Shown here: positions 7,520-17,323 of the stretch, piece after piece
Numbering within the stretch: position 1 is the stretch's first letter
How the letters are laid out: every line of letters starts with the position of its first letter
NCBI RefSeq assembly: GCF_900109945.1
Contig: NZ_FOBX01000020.1
Span: forward strand, 29,522-93,521
DNA length: 64,000 bases
DNA from: Bradyrhizobium sp. OK095
GTDB taxonomy: Bacteria > Pseudomonadota > Alphaproteobacteria > Rhizobiales > Xanthobacteraceae
Direction of reading: 5' to 3'
The notes under the pieces: model-generated
Told to the model about the DNA's origin: nothing
The model's input: the letters and a program-made list of their open reading frames with translations, nothing else
The model's database searches: none
Made by a program: the position numbers and the translations under genes

Positions 7520-8611
7520 ATGGCCGCTGCCCTGCAAAATGCCAACTCCAACGACATCACCAGCGTGATCTCCACGCTCGGTCAGCGTGCCGGCAGCCGT
7601 GGAGGCGCCAAGATCGAGGCGGTGGCGGGGCCGAAGCGCGCCGCGATCCTGATGCTGGCGCTCGGGGAGCAATATGGCGGCAAGATCTGGGGACTGCTCG
7701 ACGACGACGAGGTGCGCCAGCTCTCGCTGGAAATGTCGACGCTCGGCACCGTCGAGGTCGACACCGTCGAGGACATGCTGCTCGAATTCGTCTCGCGCAT
7801 GTCGGCCTCGGGCGCGCTGATGGGCAATTTCGACGCCACCGAGCGGCTGCTCCAGCAGTATCTGGCGCCGGAGCGCGTCAACGGCATCATGGACGAGATC
7901 CGCGGGCCCGCAGGCCGCAACATGTGGGAGAAGCTCTCCAACGTGCAGGAAGAGGTGCTCGCCAACTATCTCAAGAACGAATATCCGCAGACCATCGCGG
8001 TGGTGCTGTCGAAGCTGAAGTCGGAACACGCCGCCCGCGTGCTCGGAATCTTCCCCGAGGACCTCGCGCTCGACGTCGTCAACCGCATGCTGAAGATGGA
8101 GGCGGTCCAGAAGGAGGTGATCGAGAGCGTGGAGAAGACGCTGCGCACCGAATTCATGTCCAATCTGTCGCAGACCCGTCGCCGCGACGCCCATGAGGTG
8201 ATGGCGGAAATCTTCAACAATTTCGACCGCCAGACCGAAACCCGCTTCATCACTTCGCTGGAAGAGGACAACCGCGAATCGGCCGAGCGCATCAAGGCGC
8301 TGATGTTCACCTTCGACGATTTGGTGAAGCTGGATTCCGGCTCGGCCCAGACCCTGATGCGCAACGTCGACAAGGACAAGCTCGGCGTCGCGCTCAAGAG
8401 CGCCAACGAGGACGTCCGCAACTTCTTCTTCGGCAACATGTCCTCCCGCGCGGCCAAGATGCTCCAGGACGACATGGGGGCGATGGGACCGGTGCGCCTG
8501 CGCGACGTCGATGAGGCCCAGGCGCTGCTGGTCAACCTCGCAAAAGACCTCGCCGCCAAGGGCGAGATCATGCTGACCAAGAACCGCGCCGACGACGAGC
8601 TGGTGTATTGA
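7520..8611 (+). CDS. fliG: Flagellar motor switch protein FliG
   Basis: FliG sits on the MS ring, forms the upper part of the C ring, and provides the charged C-terminal face that meets the stator. The 363-residue protein shows the N-terminal domain (AILMLALGEQYGGKIWGLLDDDEVRQLS) and the middle-domain NEYPQ motif, equivalent to EHPQ, used for FliM contact. The C-terminal helices contain IKALMFTFDDLVKLD and REDV-type charged residues. It is a little longer than the enteric protein because of an N-terminal extension rich in Asn, Ser and Gly. It starts 18 bp after fliF, and its stop overlaps the fliH start (TGATG). Confidence 0.95.
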   Translation: MAAALQNANSNDITSVISTLGQRAGSRGGAKIEAVAGPKRAAILMLALGEQYGGKIWGLLDDDEVRQLSLEMSTLGTVEVDTVEDMLLEFVSRMSASGALMGNFDATERLLQQYLAPERVNGIMDEIRGPAGRNMWEKLSNVQEEVLANYLKNEYPQTIAVVLSKLKSEHAARVLGIFPEDLALDVVNRMLKMEAVQKEVIESVEKTLRTEFMSNLSQTRRRDAHEVMAEIFNNFDRQTETRFITSLEEDNRESAERIKALMFTFDDLVKLDSGSAQTLMRNVDKDKLGVALKSANEDVRNFFFGNMSSRAAKMLQDDMGAMGPVRLRDVDEAQALLVNLAKDLAAKGEIMLTKNRADDELVY

Positions 8612-9234
8612 TGGGCGCTCCGGCCAAATTCCTGTTCGACACCGACTTCGCGACGCCCGAGCGGTCGCCGCGCGAGAAGGCTGCGACCGCGGCCGAGATC
8701 GCCCAGAAGGTCGCGGAAGCCGAGGCACGCGCCTATCAGGACGGCTTTGCCGCCGGCCAGCACGAAGCCAAGGCCGAGAGCGACCGCCGCGTTGCGCTCG
8801 CCATGGAAGAGATCAACATCGGCGTCCGGGGCATTGCGTCCGGCATCGGCAACATCGAGTCCAAGATGGAGACCGAGGCGGTTGATGTCGCGGTCGCGGT
8901 GGCACGCAAGCTGTGCGCCGATCTGGTCGCCGCCGAGCCGCTCGGCGAGATCATGGCGCTGGTCAAGGACTGCTTCGCGCACCTGGTCGCCACCCCGCAT
9001 CTCGTCGTCCGCATTAATGACGCGCTCTACGACAGCGCGCGCGAGAAGATCGAGCGGCTCGCCAAGCAGAGCGGCTTCGAGAGCCGGCTGGTGATCCTGG
9101 CCGAGCCTGAAATCGCCACCGGTGACTGCCGGATCGAATGGGCCGATGGCGGCGTCGTGCTGGAGCGCGGCGCCATTGCAACCAAGATCGACGAAATGGT
9201 CGGACGCTATATCGCGTCCCGGAGGGGGAGCTAA
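8611..9234 (+). CDS. fliH: Flagellar assembly protein FliH (export ATPase regulator)
   Basis: FliH forms a homodimer that holds the export ATPase FliI at the C ring and membrane. The 207-residue product has an N-terminal FLFDTDF segment, a charged Ala/Glu-rich coiled-coil with AYQDGFAAGQHEA (about residues 45-60), and a C-terminal V-ATPase subunit-E-like domain with IEWADGGVVLERGAIATKIDEMV. FliH proteins diverge strongly, so the name rests on these features plus its place between fliG and fliN. The ATG at 8611 overlaps the fliG stop; a TTG directly before it is in frame but less likely. fliI is not in this window. Confidence 0.85.
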   Translation: MGAPAKFLFDTDFATPERSPREKAATAAEIAQKVAEAEARAYQDGFAAGQHEAKAESDRRVALAMEEINIGVRGIASGIGNIESKMETEAVDVAVAVARKLCADLVAAEPLGEIMALVKDCFAHLVATPHLVVRINDALYDSAREKIERLAKQSGFESRLVILAEPEIATGDCRIEWADGGVVLERGAIATKIDEMVGRYIASRRGS

Positions 9235-9237
9235 GCC

Positions 9238-9588
9238 ATGAGCGACACCGACGGACAGGTCCCGCTGCCAGATCTCAACGGCCCGATGCCGCCGACCGGT
9301 TCGGACGTCGGCTACACCGAGGACGAATATGCGGCGCGCGCCGCCGCCGACCTGGAAGCCGTGTTCGACGTGCCGGTGCAGGTCTCGGCCGTGCTCGGCC
9401 GCTCCAAGATGGATGTCAGCGAGCTGCTGAAGCTCGGGCCCGGCACCGTGCTCGAGCTCGACCGGCGCGTCGGCGAGGCCATCGACATCTACGTCAACAA
9501 CAAGCTGGTCGCCCGCGGCGAAGTCGTCCTGGTCGAGGACAAGCTCGGCGTGACCATGACCGAAATCATCAAGACCGAACGCGCGTAA
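9238..9588 (+). CDS. fliN: Flagellar motor switch protein FliN
   Basis: FliN forms the lower C ring and takes part in switching and in docking the FliH-FliI complex. The 116-residue protein has an acidic, Pro-rich N-terminus and the compact SpoA domain at about residues 40-112: VFDVPVQVSAVLGRSKMDVSE, then LGPGTVLELDRRVGEAIDIYVNN, then GEVVLVEDKLGVTMTEII. The start is well placed, three bases after the fliH stop, behind a GGAGGGGGAG ribosome site. Length is typical of alphaproteobacterial FliN. Confidence 0.95.
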   Translation: MSDTDGQVPLPDLNGPMPPTGSDVGYTEDEYAARAAADLEAVFDVPVQVSAVLGRSKMDVSELLKLGPGTVLELDRRVGEAIDIYVNNKLVARGEVVLVEDKLGVTMTEIIKTERA

Positions 9589-9642
9589 AAGCGACACAGG
9601 GAATGACGCGCGGCAGCGCGACCAGACGGACAGGAGACTGAC

Positions 9643-11028
<1,386 letters not shown>

Positions 11029-11056
11029 TCGGCTTCCACGCTGATCGAGAGAATGC

Positions 11057-11084
11057 AAATGCCCGGGCTGGTCCCGGGCATTTT
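11057..11084 (+). terminator. Rho-independent terminator after flbD
   Basis: The stem AAATGCCCGGG (11057-11067) pairs with CCCGGGCATTT (11073-11083) across a five-base loop and runs into TTTT. It lies 29 bp after the flbD stop and closes the flagellar transcript. Confidence 0.8.
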
Positions 11085-11123
11085 CGTTTGAGCGAGGCAT
11101 TGTTCGTCGACACGCGACGGTCT

Positions 11124-11205
11124 CGTAGCCCGCATGAGCGCAGCGACATGCGGGGTGCTCTTGGCGAGACCGCTCCCGGATATCGCTTCGCTCATCCGGG
11201 CTACG
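11124..11205. repeat. CGTAGCCCG...CGGGCTACG dispersed inverted repeat
   Basis: The element begins CGTAGCCCGCATGAGCGCAG and ends with GCTCATCCGGGCTACG, so its ends are inverted copies. A sister copy lies at 33892-33964. Both occupy intergenic space. Confidence 0.8.
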
Positions 11206-11295
11206 GGACCTATCACATGGCGGCACCGCATTCGGCGACTAGGTCGCGCCTGCGCAACGCCCTATAACCCCGCGTGAGAACCACTGAGGGTAAAC

Positions 11296-12444
11296 ATGTC
11301 TGAAGCTCAAATCACGGACTGGCTGGCGTCGCAACGGCAGGCGATGATCGATCTCTTGCGCGACGTCGTGAACATCGATTCCGGGTCCTATGACAAGGAA
11401 GGCGTCGATGCGGTCGGGGCGCGGTTCGAGCGGCATTTTGCCGAGCATGGCATTCCGTTCCGGCGCGAGAGCGATTCCACGTTCGGCGACGCGATCCACG
11501 CCGAGGTCGCAAAGCCCGGCAGCAACGAGAAGCCCGTGCTGTTGATGGGGCATCGCGACACCGTGTTCGGCAAAGGCGAGGCCGGACGGCGTCCGTTCAC
11601 GATCCGCGACGGACGCGCCTATGGTCCCGGCGTTGCCGACATGAAGTCCGGTGTCGTCATGAACATCTTCGTGGCAACCGCCTTCCATAAATTCGGCGGC
11701 AGCCCGCATCCGATCAAGCTGCTGATCACCTCCGACGAGGAGATCGGCTCGCCCTCCTCCCGCCCCGTCATCGAGCGCGAGGGACGCACCGCGCGCGCCG
11801 TGTTCAATTCCGAGCCGGGCCGCCCCACGGGCAACGTCGTGACGGGGCGCAAGGGCGGCATCTTCATGCACATGTCCATCACCGGCAAGGCCGCACATTC
11901 CGGCGCCAACTTTGCCGCCGGTGTCAGCGCGATCGGCGAGCTCGCGCACAAGATCGTCAAAATCCATGCGCTGACCGATCTCGACAAGGGCATCACGCTC
12001 AATGTCGGCCTGGTCTCGGGCGGGCAGTCCGTCAACACCACGGCGCCCGCAGCCGAGGGCCAGATCGACCTGCGCTATGTCGATCCGGCGGATCGTGCGA
12101 GGGTGATGGCCGCGATCGAGACAATCGTCGCGACGTCCTATGTGCCGGGCACGAACGCAACGCTGACGATCAAGGGCGAGTTCGTGCCGGTGGTGCAGAG
12201 CGCGGCCTCGAAGGCGCTGTTCGAAAGCTATCAGGCGGCGGCAAAGCAGGCCGGCCTCACCACGCTCCAGGGCGAGTTCTCCGGCGGCTGCGCCGATTCC
12301 GGCTTCACCGCCGCTGTGGGCACGCCGACCATCTGCGGCCTCGGACCGGTCGGCGGGCTCGCGCACACGCCGGAGGAATATCTCGATATCGACAGCATCG
12401 TGCCGCGCGCACAGGCATTGGCGCTGGCGATTTTGCGGGGGTGA
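11296..12444 (+). CDS. M20 family metallopeptidase (glutamate carboxypeptidase-like)
   Basis: This 382-residue protein belongs to the M20 di-zinc peptidases, closest in look to carboxypeptidase G2 types that remove C-terminal Glu from peptides or folates. Visible ligands are His86 in MGHRDTVFGKGE (with Asp88), bridging Asp115 in GVADMKSG, and catalytic Glu148 with Glu149 in SDEEIGS. A later Glu in NSEPGR and the terminal His in GLAHTPEEY complete the set. The dimerisation domain (GKAAHSGANFAAG ... VSGGQSVNTTA) sits in the middle. There is no signal peptide, so it should be cytoplasmic. It has a GAGGG ribosome site and no operon partners. Substrate is not determinable here. Confidence 0.85.
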   Translation: MSEAQITDWLASQRQAMIDLLRDVVNIDSGSYDKEGVDAVGARFERHFAEHGIPFRRESDSTFGDAIHAEVAKPGSNEKPVLLMGHRDTVFGKGEAGRRPFTIRDGRAYGPGVADMKSGVVMNIFVATAFHKFGGSPHPIKLLITSDEEIGSPSSRPVIEREGRTARAVFNSEPGRPTGNVVTGRKGGIFMHMSITGKAAHSGANFAAGVSAIGELAHKIVKIHALTDLDKGITLNVGLVSGGQSVNTTAPAAEGQIDLRYVDPADRARVMAAIETIVATSYVPGTNATLTIKGEFVPVVQSAASKALFESYQAAAKQAGLTTLQGEFSGGCADSGFTAAVGTPTICGLGPVGGLAHTPEEYLDIDSIVPRAQALALAILRG

Positions 12445-12455
12445 GTGCGGGTGCG

Positions 12456-12544
12456 GTAGGGTGGGCAAAGCGAAGCGTGCCCACCGCTTCGGTCATTGCG
12501 GAGAGATGGTGGGCACGGCGCAAGCGCGCCTTTGCCCACCCTAC
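12456..12544. repeat. GTAGGGTGGGCAAAG dispersed inverted repeat
   Basis: The element begins GTAGGGTGGGCAAAGCG and ends CTTTGCCCACCCTAC (approximately), so its ends are inverted complements. Inner copies of GTGCCCACC and GGTGGGCAC form a second stem. A shortened relative lies at 54783-54820. It separates the M20 gene from the convergent sulfonate cluster. Confidence 0.8.
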
Positions 12545-12559
12545 GAGACCGAGCAAGTT

Positions 12560-12718
12560 CTACGAATAACTCGGCGCGTCCGGCTTGCGAAAAATGTGGA
12601 TGGGGTCGCCGGGGATGATCACGGGCTGGCCGCTGAACATCGCATAGGCGAAGAGCGCGAGATAGGCGATCGCCAGCGCGCCAACGGCATAGAAGGCCCA
12701 GGTCGCCGCGCGCTTCAT
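12560..12718 (-). CDS. 52-residue single-pass membrane protein
   Basis: This small ORF encodes 52 residues: a short basic start (MKRAATW), one strong membrane helix (AFYAVGALAIAYLALFAYAM, about residues 8-27), and a Pro-rich C-terminal tail with PGDPIHIFRKPDAPSYS. The start ATG at 12718 has a GGAG ribosome site eight bases upstream. It follows the flavin reductase gene by 88 bp on the same strand, so it could be the last gene of the sulfonate operon or a separate unit. I recognise no family. A basic N-terminus, clean hydrophobic helix and polar tail argue that it is translated. Confidence 0.6.
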   Translation of the reverse strand: MKRAATWAFYAVGALAIAYLALFAYAMFSGQPVIIPGDPIHIFRKPDAPSYS

Positions 12719-12806
12719 TCGTACCGCTCCATTGCTGTCCCGGATGGGAAGGGTCGAGGGGCTTCTAGAGCGGTGACGGGGAAAAGGCTAGCCCGCGGGC
12801 CGGCGA

Positions 12807-13388
12807 TCAAACGCCGCGCCGGCTGTGCGTGGGAAGGCTGACTTCCGCGAGCCTGGCCGCGTCCTCGTCCTGATCGACCGCAACGTACTGGCCGTGCCAA
12901 TAGGCCAGCGCGGCGTTGCGGGTCGAATTCCTGATGTCCCTGACGCGGCCGATGACGATGCCGTGCGAGTGGCGTTCGACGATCTCCTCGACCTCGCAAT
13001 CGACGGCGGACAATGCGCCGACCAGCAACGGAACGCCCGAGACTGACGTCACCCATTGGCTGCCTGCAAAGCGAGCGGCGCCCTTCAGCCCGCCCTTGCC
13101 GGCAAAGCGCTCGGCGACATCGAGCTGGTCGGCCGCCAGGATGTTCACGCCGAAAGCACCGTAGCGGCGGATCAGCGGGAACGACGAGGCATCGCGATTG
13201 ATGCTGACCAGCAGCGTCGGCGGCTCGACCGACAGCGAGGTTACGGACGTCACCGTCATGCCGGTGATGTCCTTGCCCCGCCCGGCGGTGATGACGCTGA
13301 CCCCGCCGGTGAGGTGGCGCATGGCGCCGCGGAAATCGGCGGGCAAAATGGGAGTTTCGGTCATGAGCTCGCGGGGCACTACATTCAT
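12807..13388 (-). CDS. NAD(P)H:flavin reductase (HpaC/FMN-split-barrel family), probable SsuD partner
   Basis: This 193-residue protein belongs to the split-barrel flavin reductases that hand free FMNH2 to two-component monooxygenases. Visible family features are FRGAMRHLTGGVSVIT (about residues 19-34), MTVTSVTSLSVEPPTLLVSIN (FMN-binding strand), FGVNILA, FAGS and the C-terminal GRVRDIR and LAYWHGQY. It is the last enzyme gene of the minus-strand ssu operon, 32 bp after ssuB, so it most likely supplies FMNH2 to SsuD in place of the classical SsuE, which has a flavodoxin fold. Start at 13388 has a GGGGAG ribosome site; MTETP eight codons on is an alternative. Confidence 0.85.
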   Translation of the reverse strand: MNVVPRELMTETPILPADFRGAMRHLTGGVSVITAGRGKDITGMTVTSVTSLSVEPPTLLVSINRDASSFPLIRRYGAFGVNILAADQLDVAERFAGKGGLKGAARFAGSQWVTSVSGVPLLVGALSAVDCEVEEIVERHSHGIVIGRVRDIRNSTRNAALAYWHGQYVAVDQDEDAARLAEVSLPTHSRRGV

Positions 13389-13420
13389 GGCTTGCTCCCC
13401 GAAGCGGGGGTCCCTTCTAT

Positions 13421-14257
13421 TTAGGTACGATCATCCGCCGACAAAAGGTGGCTCAGGATCGAGCCTTCCAGGGCGGCAAGCTCGGCCGAGCCGCGTTCGC
13501 GTGGCCGGGCCGTGTTAACCACGACATCATGGGCAATCCGTCCCTCGTCGATCACCAGCACCCGGTCTGCCAGCGCGACCGCCTCGGCGACATCGTGGGT
13601 GACCAGGATCGCGGTAAAGCCCTGGTCGCGCCAGACGCGCTCCAGGAGCCGCTGCATCGAGATGCGGGTCAGCGCGTCCAGCGCGCCGAGCGGCTCGTCG
13701 AAGGCGAGCACGCGCGGCCGGGAGACCAGCGCGCGGCCCAGCGCGACGCGCTGCTTCTGGCCGCCCGACAGCACCGAAGGCCACTGATCGCGCTTGTCGG
13801 CAAGCCCAACCTCGGTCAGCGCTTTCTCGGCACGCGCATGCGCATCTTTCGAAGCACGATCGCGGCCGAGACCCACTTCTACATTCGAAAGCACACGCGC
13901 CCAAGGCAGCAGCCGCGGCTCCTGAAACATCACGCGGATGTCCTCCGTTCGGACTTCGTCACCAAAACTGATGCTGCCGGAATCGATCTTGTCCAAGCCG
14001 GCGATCAGACGCAACAGCGTGCTCTTGCCGCAACCGCTCTTGCCGACGATGGCGACGAACTGGCCAGCGGGGATGTGCAGATCGATGCCGCGCAGCACCT
14101 CGTTGTCGCCGAAGGATTTTCGCAGGCCGCTGATGCTCAGCGGCAGGCCGATGGTTTGCGCGGGGCGCTCCTCGCGCACCACCCGGGCGTGAGGCGCGAA
14201 ATTGGCGCGGCTGGCGAGCTCGGTTTCGGGAAGGGAGGTACGAAGCGCTGTCTGCAT
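13421..14257 (-). CDS. ssuB: Aliphatic sulfonate ABC transporter ATP-binding protein SsuB
   Basis: This is the cytoplasmic ATPase of the sulfonate importer. The 278-residue protein has Walker A GKSGCGKST (72-80), a Q-loop in MFQEPRLLPW, the signature LSGGQKQR (163-170), Walker B LAFDEP (Asp187, Glu188) and the switch His in VTHDVAEAV. The N-terminus carries about 35 extra residues before the first strand compared with minimal SsuB. It follows ssuC by seven bases and precedes the flavin reductase. The NitT/TauT-type sequence alone would also allow nitrate or taurine, but the ssuD neighbour points to alkanesulfonates. Confidence 0.92.
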   Translation of the reverse strand: MQTALRTSLPETELASRANFAPHARVVREERPAQTIGLPLSISGLRKSFGDNEVLRGIDLHIPAGQFVAIVGKSGCGKSTLLRLIAGLDKIDSGSISFGDEVRTEDIRVMFQEPRLLPWARVLSNVEVGLGRDRASKDAHARAEKALTEVGLADKRDQWPSVLSGGQKQRVALGRALVSRPRVLAFDEPLGALDALTRISMQRLLERVWRDQGFTAILVTHDVAEAVALADRVLVIDEGRIAHDVVVNTARPRERGSAELAALEGSILSHLLSADDRT

Positions 14258-14264
14258 GTGACTC

Positions 14265-15071
14265 TCAACGTTTCTGGAAGGCGGGGTGCCAGGAGAGCGT
14301 CGCCCGCTCCAGCACGCGGGAGGCGCTGTCGGCGAGCTTGCCGAGCAGGGCGTAGATCAGGATCGAGAGCACGACGACGTCGATCAGCATGAACTCGCGC
14401 GCCTGCATCGCCATGTAGCCGAGCCCTGAGGACGCCGCGATGGTCTCGGCGACGATCAGCGTCAGCCACATGATGCCGAGCGCAAAGCGGATGCCGACGA
14501 AGATCGAGGGCAATGCGCCCGGAAAGATCACGCGGCGGAAGAGCTCGCTGTCGGTCATGCCGTAGATGCGGCCCATCTCGATCAACTGGGGATCGACGGT
14601 GCGGATGCCGTGCAGCGTGTTGAGGTAGATCGGGAAGAACACCCCGAGCGCGACGAGAAAGAGCTTCGCGCTCTCGTCGATGCCGAACCACAGGATGACC
14701 AGCGGGATCAGCGCCAGATGCGGCACGTTGCGCACCATCTGCAGTGTGGTGTCGGTCAGCTTTGCCGAGAGCTGCGACAGGCCGTTGGCGAGCCCGAAAG
14801 CGAAGCCGACGCTGCCGCCGATCAAAAAGCCGATCGAGGCACGCCAGAACGAGACCCAGATGTTGCGGACGAGCTCGCCGGAGAGCAGCAGCTTCCAGCC
14901 GGCGAGCGCGACATCGCTCGGCGCCGGCAGCACGCGCGTCGGCACGAAGCCGGTGACGCTTGCGACCTGCCAGATCGCGATGATGGCAAGCGGCACGATC
15001 CACTGGATCAGGCCGTCGACGCGCGGCAGGCGAAAACTGCGCGGGAAGGAGATGCTGTCGATGAGGCTCAT
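14265..15071 (-). CDS. ssuC: Aliphatic sulfonate ABC transporter permease SsuC
   Basis: This is the 268-residue inner-membrane channel subunit of the sulfonate importer. It has about six membrane helices, starting with LIQWIVPLAIIAIWQVASV. The EAA loop that contacts SsuB is in GRIYGMTDSELFRRVIFPGALPSIF, near residue 170. The ATG overlaps the ssuD stop by four bases (ATGA), a sign of translational coupling. The C-terminus ends in a short cytoplasmic tail. Family members TauC and NtrB are similar, and the operon decides the assignment. Confidence 0.92.
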   Translation of the reverse strand: MSLIDSISFPRSFRLPRVDGLIQWIVPLAIIAIWQVASVTGFVPTRVLPAPSDVALAGWKLLLSGELVRNIWVSFWRASIGFLIGGSVGFAFGLANGLSQLSAKLTDTTLQMVRNVPHLALIPLVILWFGIDESAKLFLVALGVFFPIYLNTLHGIRTVDPQLIEMGRIYGMTDSELFRRVIFPGALPSIFVGIRFALGIMWLTLIVAETIAASSGLGYMAMQAREFMLIDVVVLSILIYALLGKLADSASRVLERATLSWHPAFQKR

Positions 15072-16231
15072 GATTGCGACACCCGATGTTGCGGACGGTA
15101 GTCGCTGCCAACCGTCTCGCCGAAGGGGCCACCGTTAAGGTGGAGCTTGGTCACGTTGCTCGGCTGCTCCAGCGAGAGCAGCGGGAACACCAACTCGGCG
15201 AAGCGATAGGCTTCCTCCAGATGCGGGTAGCCTGACATGATGAAGGTATCGATGCCGATGTCCTGGTATTCCCTGATGCGGGCCGCGACGGTCTGGGCGT
15301 CGCCGACCAGCGCCGTGCCTGCACCGCCGCGCACGAGGCCGACACCGGCCCACAGGTTCGGGGCGATCTCGAGCTTGTCGCGCTGGCCGCCATGAAGCTG
15401 CGCCATGCGTTGCTGGCCGACCGAATCCATGCGGGAAAAATTCTTTTGCGCCGTCGCAATCGTCTCGTCGCTGACATGCTTGATCAGCTCATTCGCCGCG
15501 CGCCAGGCCTCTTCATTGGTCTCGCGGACGATCACATGAAGGCGGATACCGAAGGAGAGCTTTCGGCCACGCGACGCGGCGACCTCCCTCACCTTCGCGA
15601 TCTTCTCGGCGACCAGAGCCGGCGGCTCGCCCCAGGTGAGATATTTGTCAACGGCGTCGACGGCGACATCGATGCCGGCATCCGACGAGCCGCCGAAATA
15701 GAGCGGCGGCCGCGGCGACTGCACCGGCGGGAACAGCAGCTTGCTGCCCTCGACATGGATATGCCTGCCCTCGACATCGACGGTCTTGCCGGCGAGCAGC
15801 TCGCTATAGACGCTGAGGAACTCGCGCGTGACCTCGTAGCGCTCGTCATGCCCAAGGAAGATACCGTCGCCCTTGTTCTCGACGGGATCGCCGCCGGTGA
15901 CGACGTTGACGAGCAGCCGGCCATTGGTGATGCGGTCGAGCGTCGCGGTCATGCGCGCGGCGACGCTCGGCGATTGCAGGCCGGGGCGAACAGCGACGAG
16001 GTAGCGCAGTCGCTCGGTGAACGGCGCGACGCTGGAGGCGACGATCCAGGAATCCTCGCAGGATCGCCCGGTCGGCAGCAGCACGCCGAAATAGCCGAGC
16101 TGGTCGGCGGCCTGCGCCACCTGACGCAAATAGTTGAAATTGACCTCGCGGCCGCCGATGCCGGTGCCGAGATAGCGGCCGTCGCCGTGGGTCGGCAGGA
16201 ACCAGAGGATATTGCTTTTGGATTGGCTCAT
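15068..16231 (-). CDS. ssuD: FMNH2-dependent alkanesulfonate monooxygenase SsuD
   Basis: SsuD uses FMNH2 and O2 to cleave alkanesulfonates to aldehyde and sulfite, giving sulfur under sulfate limitation. The 387-residue protein (E. coli SsuD is about 380) shows the bacterial luciferase-like TIM barrel: FLPTHGDGRYLG at the N-terminus, YLVAVRPGLQSPSVAARM, the active-site stretch LLVNVVTGGDPVENKGDG, and FGGSSDAG for FMN phosphate. The C-terminus has FIMSGYPHLEEAYRFAELVFP. It lies between a 28-aa ORF upstream and ssuC, which overlaps its stop. A GGAG ribosome site precedes the ATG at 16231. Confidence 0.95.
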   Translation of the reverse strand: MSQSKSNILWFLPTHGDGRYLGTGIGGREVNFNYLRQVAQAADQLGYFGVLLPTGRSCEDSWIVASSVAPFTERLRYLVAVRPGLQSPSVAARMTATLDRITNGRLLVNVVTGGDPVENKGDGIFLGHDERYEVTREFLSVYSELLAGKTVDVEGRHIHVEGSKLLFPPVQSPRPPLYFGGSSDAGIDVAVDAVDKYLTWGEPPALVAEKIAKVREVAASRGRKLSFGIRLHVIVRETNEEAWRAANELIKHVSDETIATAQKNFSRMDSVGQQRMAQLHGGQRDKLEIAPNLWAGVGLVRGGAGTALVGDAQTVAARIREYQDIGIDTFIMSGYPHLEEAYRFAELVFPLLSLEQPSNVTKLHLNGGPFGETVGSDYRPQHRVSQS

Positions 16232-16247
16232 GGATGTGCTCCGACGA

Positions 16248-16334
16248 CTAGCCGTAGGATGTGCCGACTGCGGCAGCGACGATGCCGATCGACATGACGA
16301 TGGCCGCGATCACGCGTTGAACGATGCGCCTCAT
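16248..16334 (-). CDS. 28-residue hydrophobic peptide between ssuA and ssuD
   Basis: A 29-codon ORF on the operon strand fills the 141-bp gap between ssuA and ssuD. It encodes a basic start (MRRIVQR) followed by one membrane-length hydrophobic stretch (VIAAIVMSIGIVAAAVG), ending in TSYG. The ATG at 16334 has an AGAGG ribosome site seven bases upstream, and its stop is 16 bp before the ssuD ATG. It could be a small membrane protein helping the transporter, or a leader-type ORF that couples translation into ssuD. No family is recognised and chance occurrence is not excluded. Confidence 0.45.
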   Translation of the reverse strand: MRRIVQRVIAAIVMSIGIVAAAVGTSYG

Positions 16335-16372
16335 GTTTGGACCTCTTGATGTGGGAAGATCGGTGGGCACGA

Positions 16373-17323
16373 TCAGGCCGCCGGGTTGCGCCAGACGATG
16401 TCACGAATGACGATCGGCTTCGGGATCAGGCCGAGCTTGTGGAAGCGGTCGGCGACGCCCTGCTGAGTCACGATGATGTCGTCGGTGACGGGGCCGACCA
16501 CGAAGTTCGCGCGATTGGCAGCGACGGTCTGGATGTCCAGCGGGACGCCGGTGATCGCGGCAAGCGATTTGGCGACCTCGTCGCGGTGCTGTTCGGCCCA
16601 TGTGCCCGCCGCGGTCGTCACGTCGACGATCTGTCGCAGGATCGCGCTGTGGTTCTTCGCGAAATCGCGGTTGGCGATATAGAAGGAATTGGTCTTGGTG
16701 ACCTCGCGCGCATTGATCAGGATGCGGCCGCTCTGCTTGGTCTCGCCGATCGCGAAGTAAGGATCCCAGATTGCCCAGGCCTCGATGCTGCCATTGGCAA
16801 AGGCGGGACCCGCGTCCGGCGGCGTCAGATAGACCGGCGTGATGTCGGCATAGGTGAGGCCGGCCTTCTCCAGCGTCTGCACCACGACGTTGTGGGCGCT
16901 GGAACCCTTGGTGAAGCCGACGCGCTTGCCCTTCAAGTCAGCAATGGAGCGGATCGGCGAATCCTTCGGCACCAGAATGCCCTGGCCGTTGGTGATGGGC
17001 TGGCCGGCGGCATAGACGATCGCCGCTCCGGCGGCCTGGGCGAACACCGGCGGGGAATCGCCGACCGCGCCGAAATCGATGCTGCCGACGTTCATCGCCT
17101 CCATCATCGGCGGTCCCGAGGAGAACTCGACCCATTTCACCTCGATGCCTTGCGGCGTGAAATGCTTTTCCAGGAATGCCTGCTGTCGCGCGATAACCAG
17201 CACGCCGGTCTTCTGGTAGCCGATACGAATTTCCTTCACCGCACCTTGCGCATTGGCGCGCGATGCGAACGCAGCCGCGGCTGCGGTTCCAACGGACAGT
17301 TTCAAGAAGTCCCGACGCTGCAT
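16373..17323 (-). CDS. ssuA: Aliphatic sulfonate ABC transporter substrate-binding protein SsuA
   Basis: This is the periplasmic binding protein of the sulfonate importer. The 316-residue product begins with a Tat-type signal (MQRRDFLKLSVGTAAAAAFA, mature from about residue 26), unusual for SsuA, which often uses Sec. The mature part shows the NitT/TauT fold: EIRIGYQKTGVLVIARQQ, VKWVEFSSGPPMMEAMNVGSIDFGAVGDSPP and KGKRVGFTKGSSAHNVVVQ. Ten extra in-frame codons exist upstream, but the Met at 17323 puts the RRDFLK motif at the proper distance. It is the first gene of the minus-strand ssu operon. Confidence 0.92.
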   Translation of the reverse strand: MQRRDFLKLSVGTAAAAAFASRANAQGAVKEIRIGYQKTGVLVIARQQAFLEKHFTPQGIEVKWVEFSSGPPMMEAMNVGSIDFGAVGDSPPVFAQAAGAAIVYAAGQPITNGQGILVPKDSPIRSIADLKGKRVGFTKGSSAHNVVVQTLEKAGLTYADITPVYLTPPDAGPAFANGSIEAWAIWDPYFAIGETKQSGRILINAREVTKTNSFYIANRDFAKNHSAILRQIVDVTTAAGTWAEQHRDEVAKSLAAITGVPLDIQTVAANRANFVVGPVTDDIIVTQQGVADRFHKLGLIPKPIVIRDIVWRNPAA

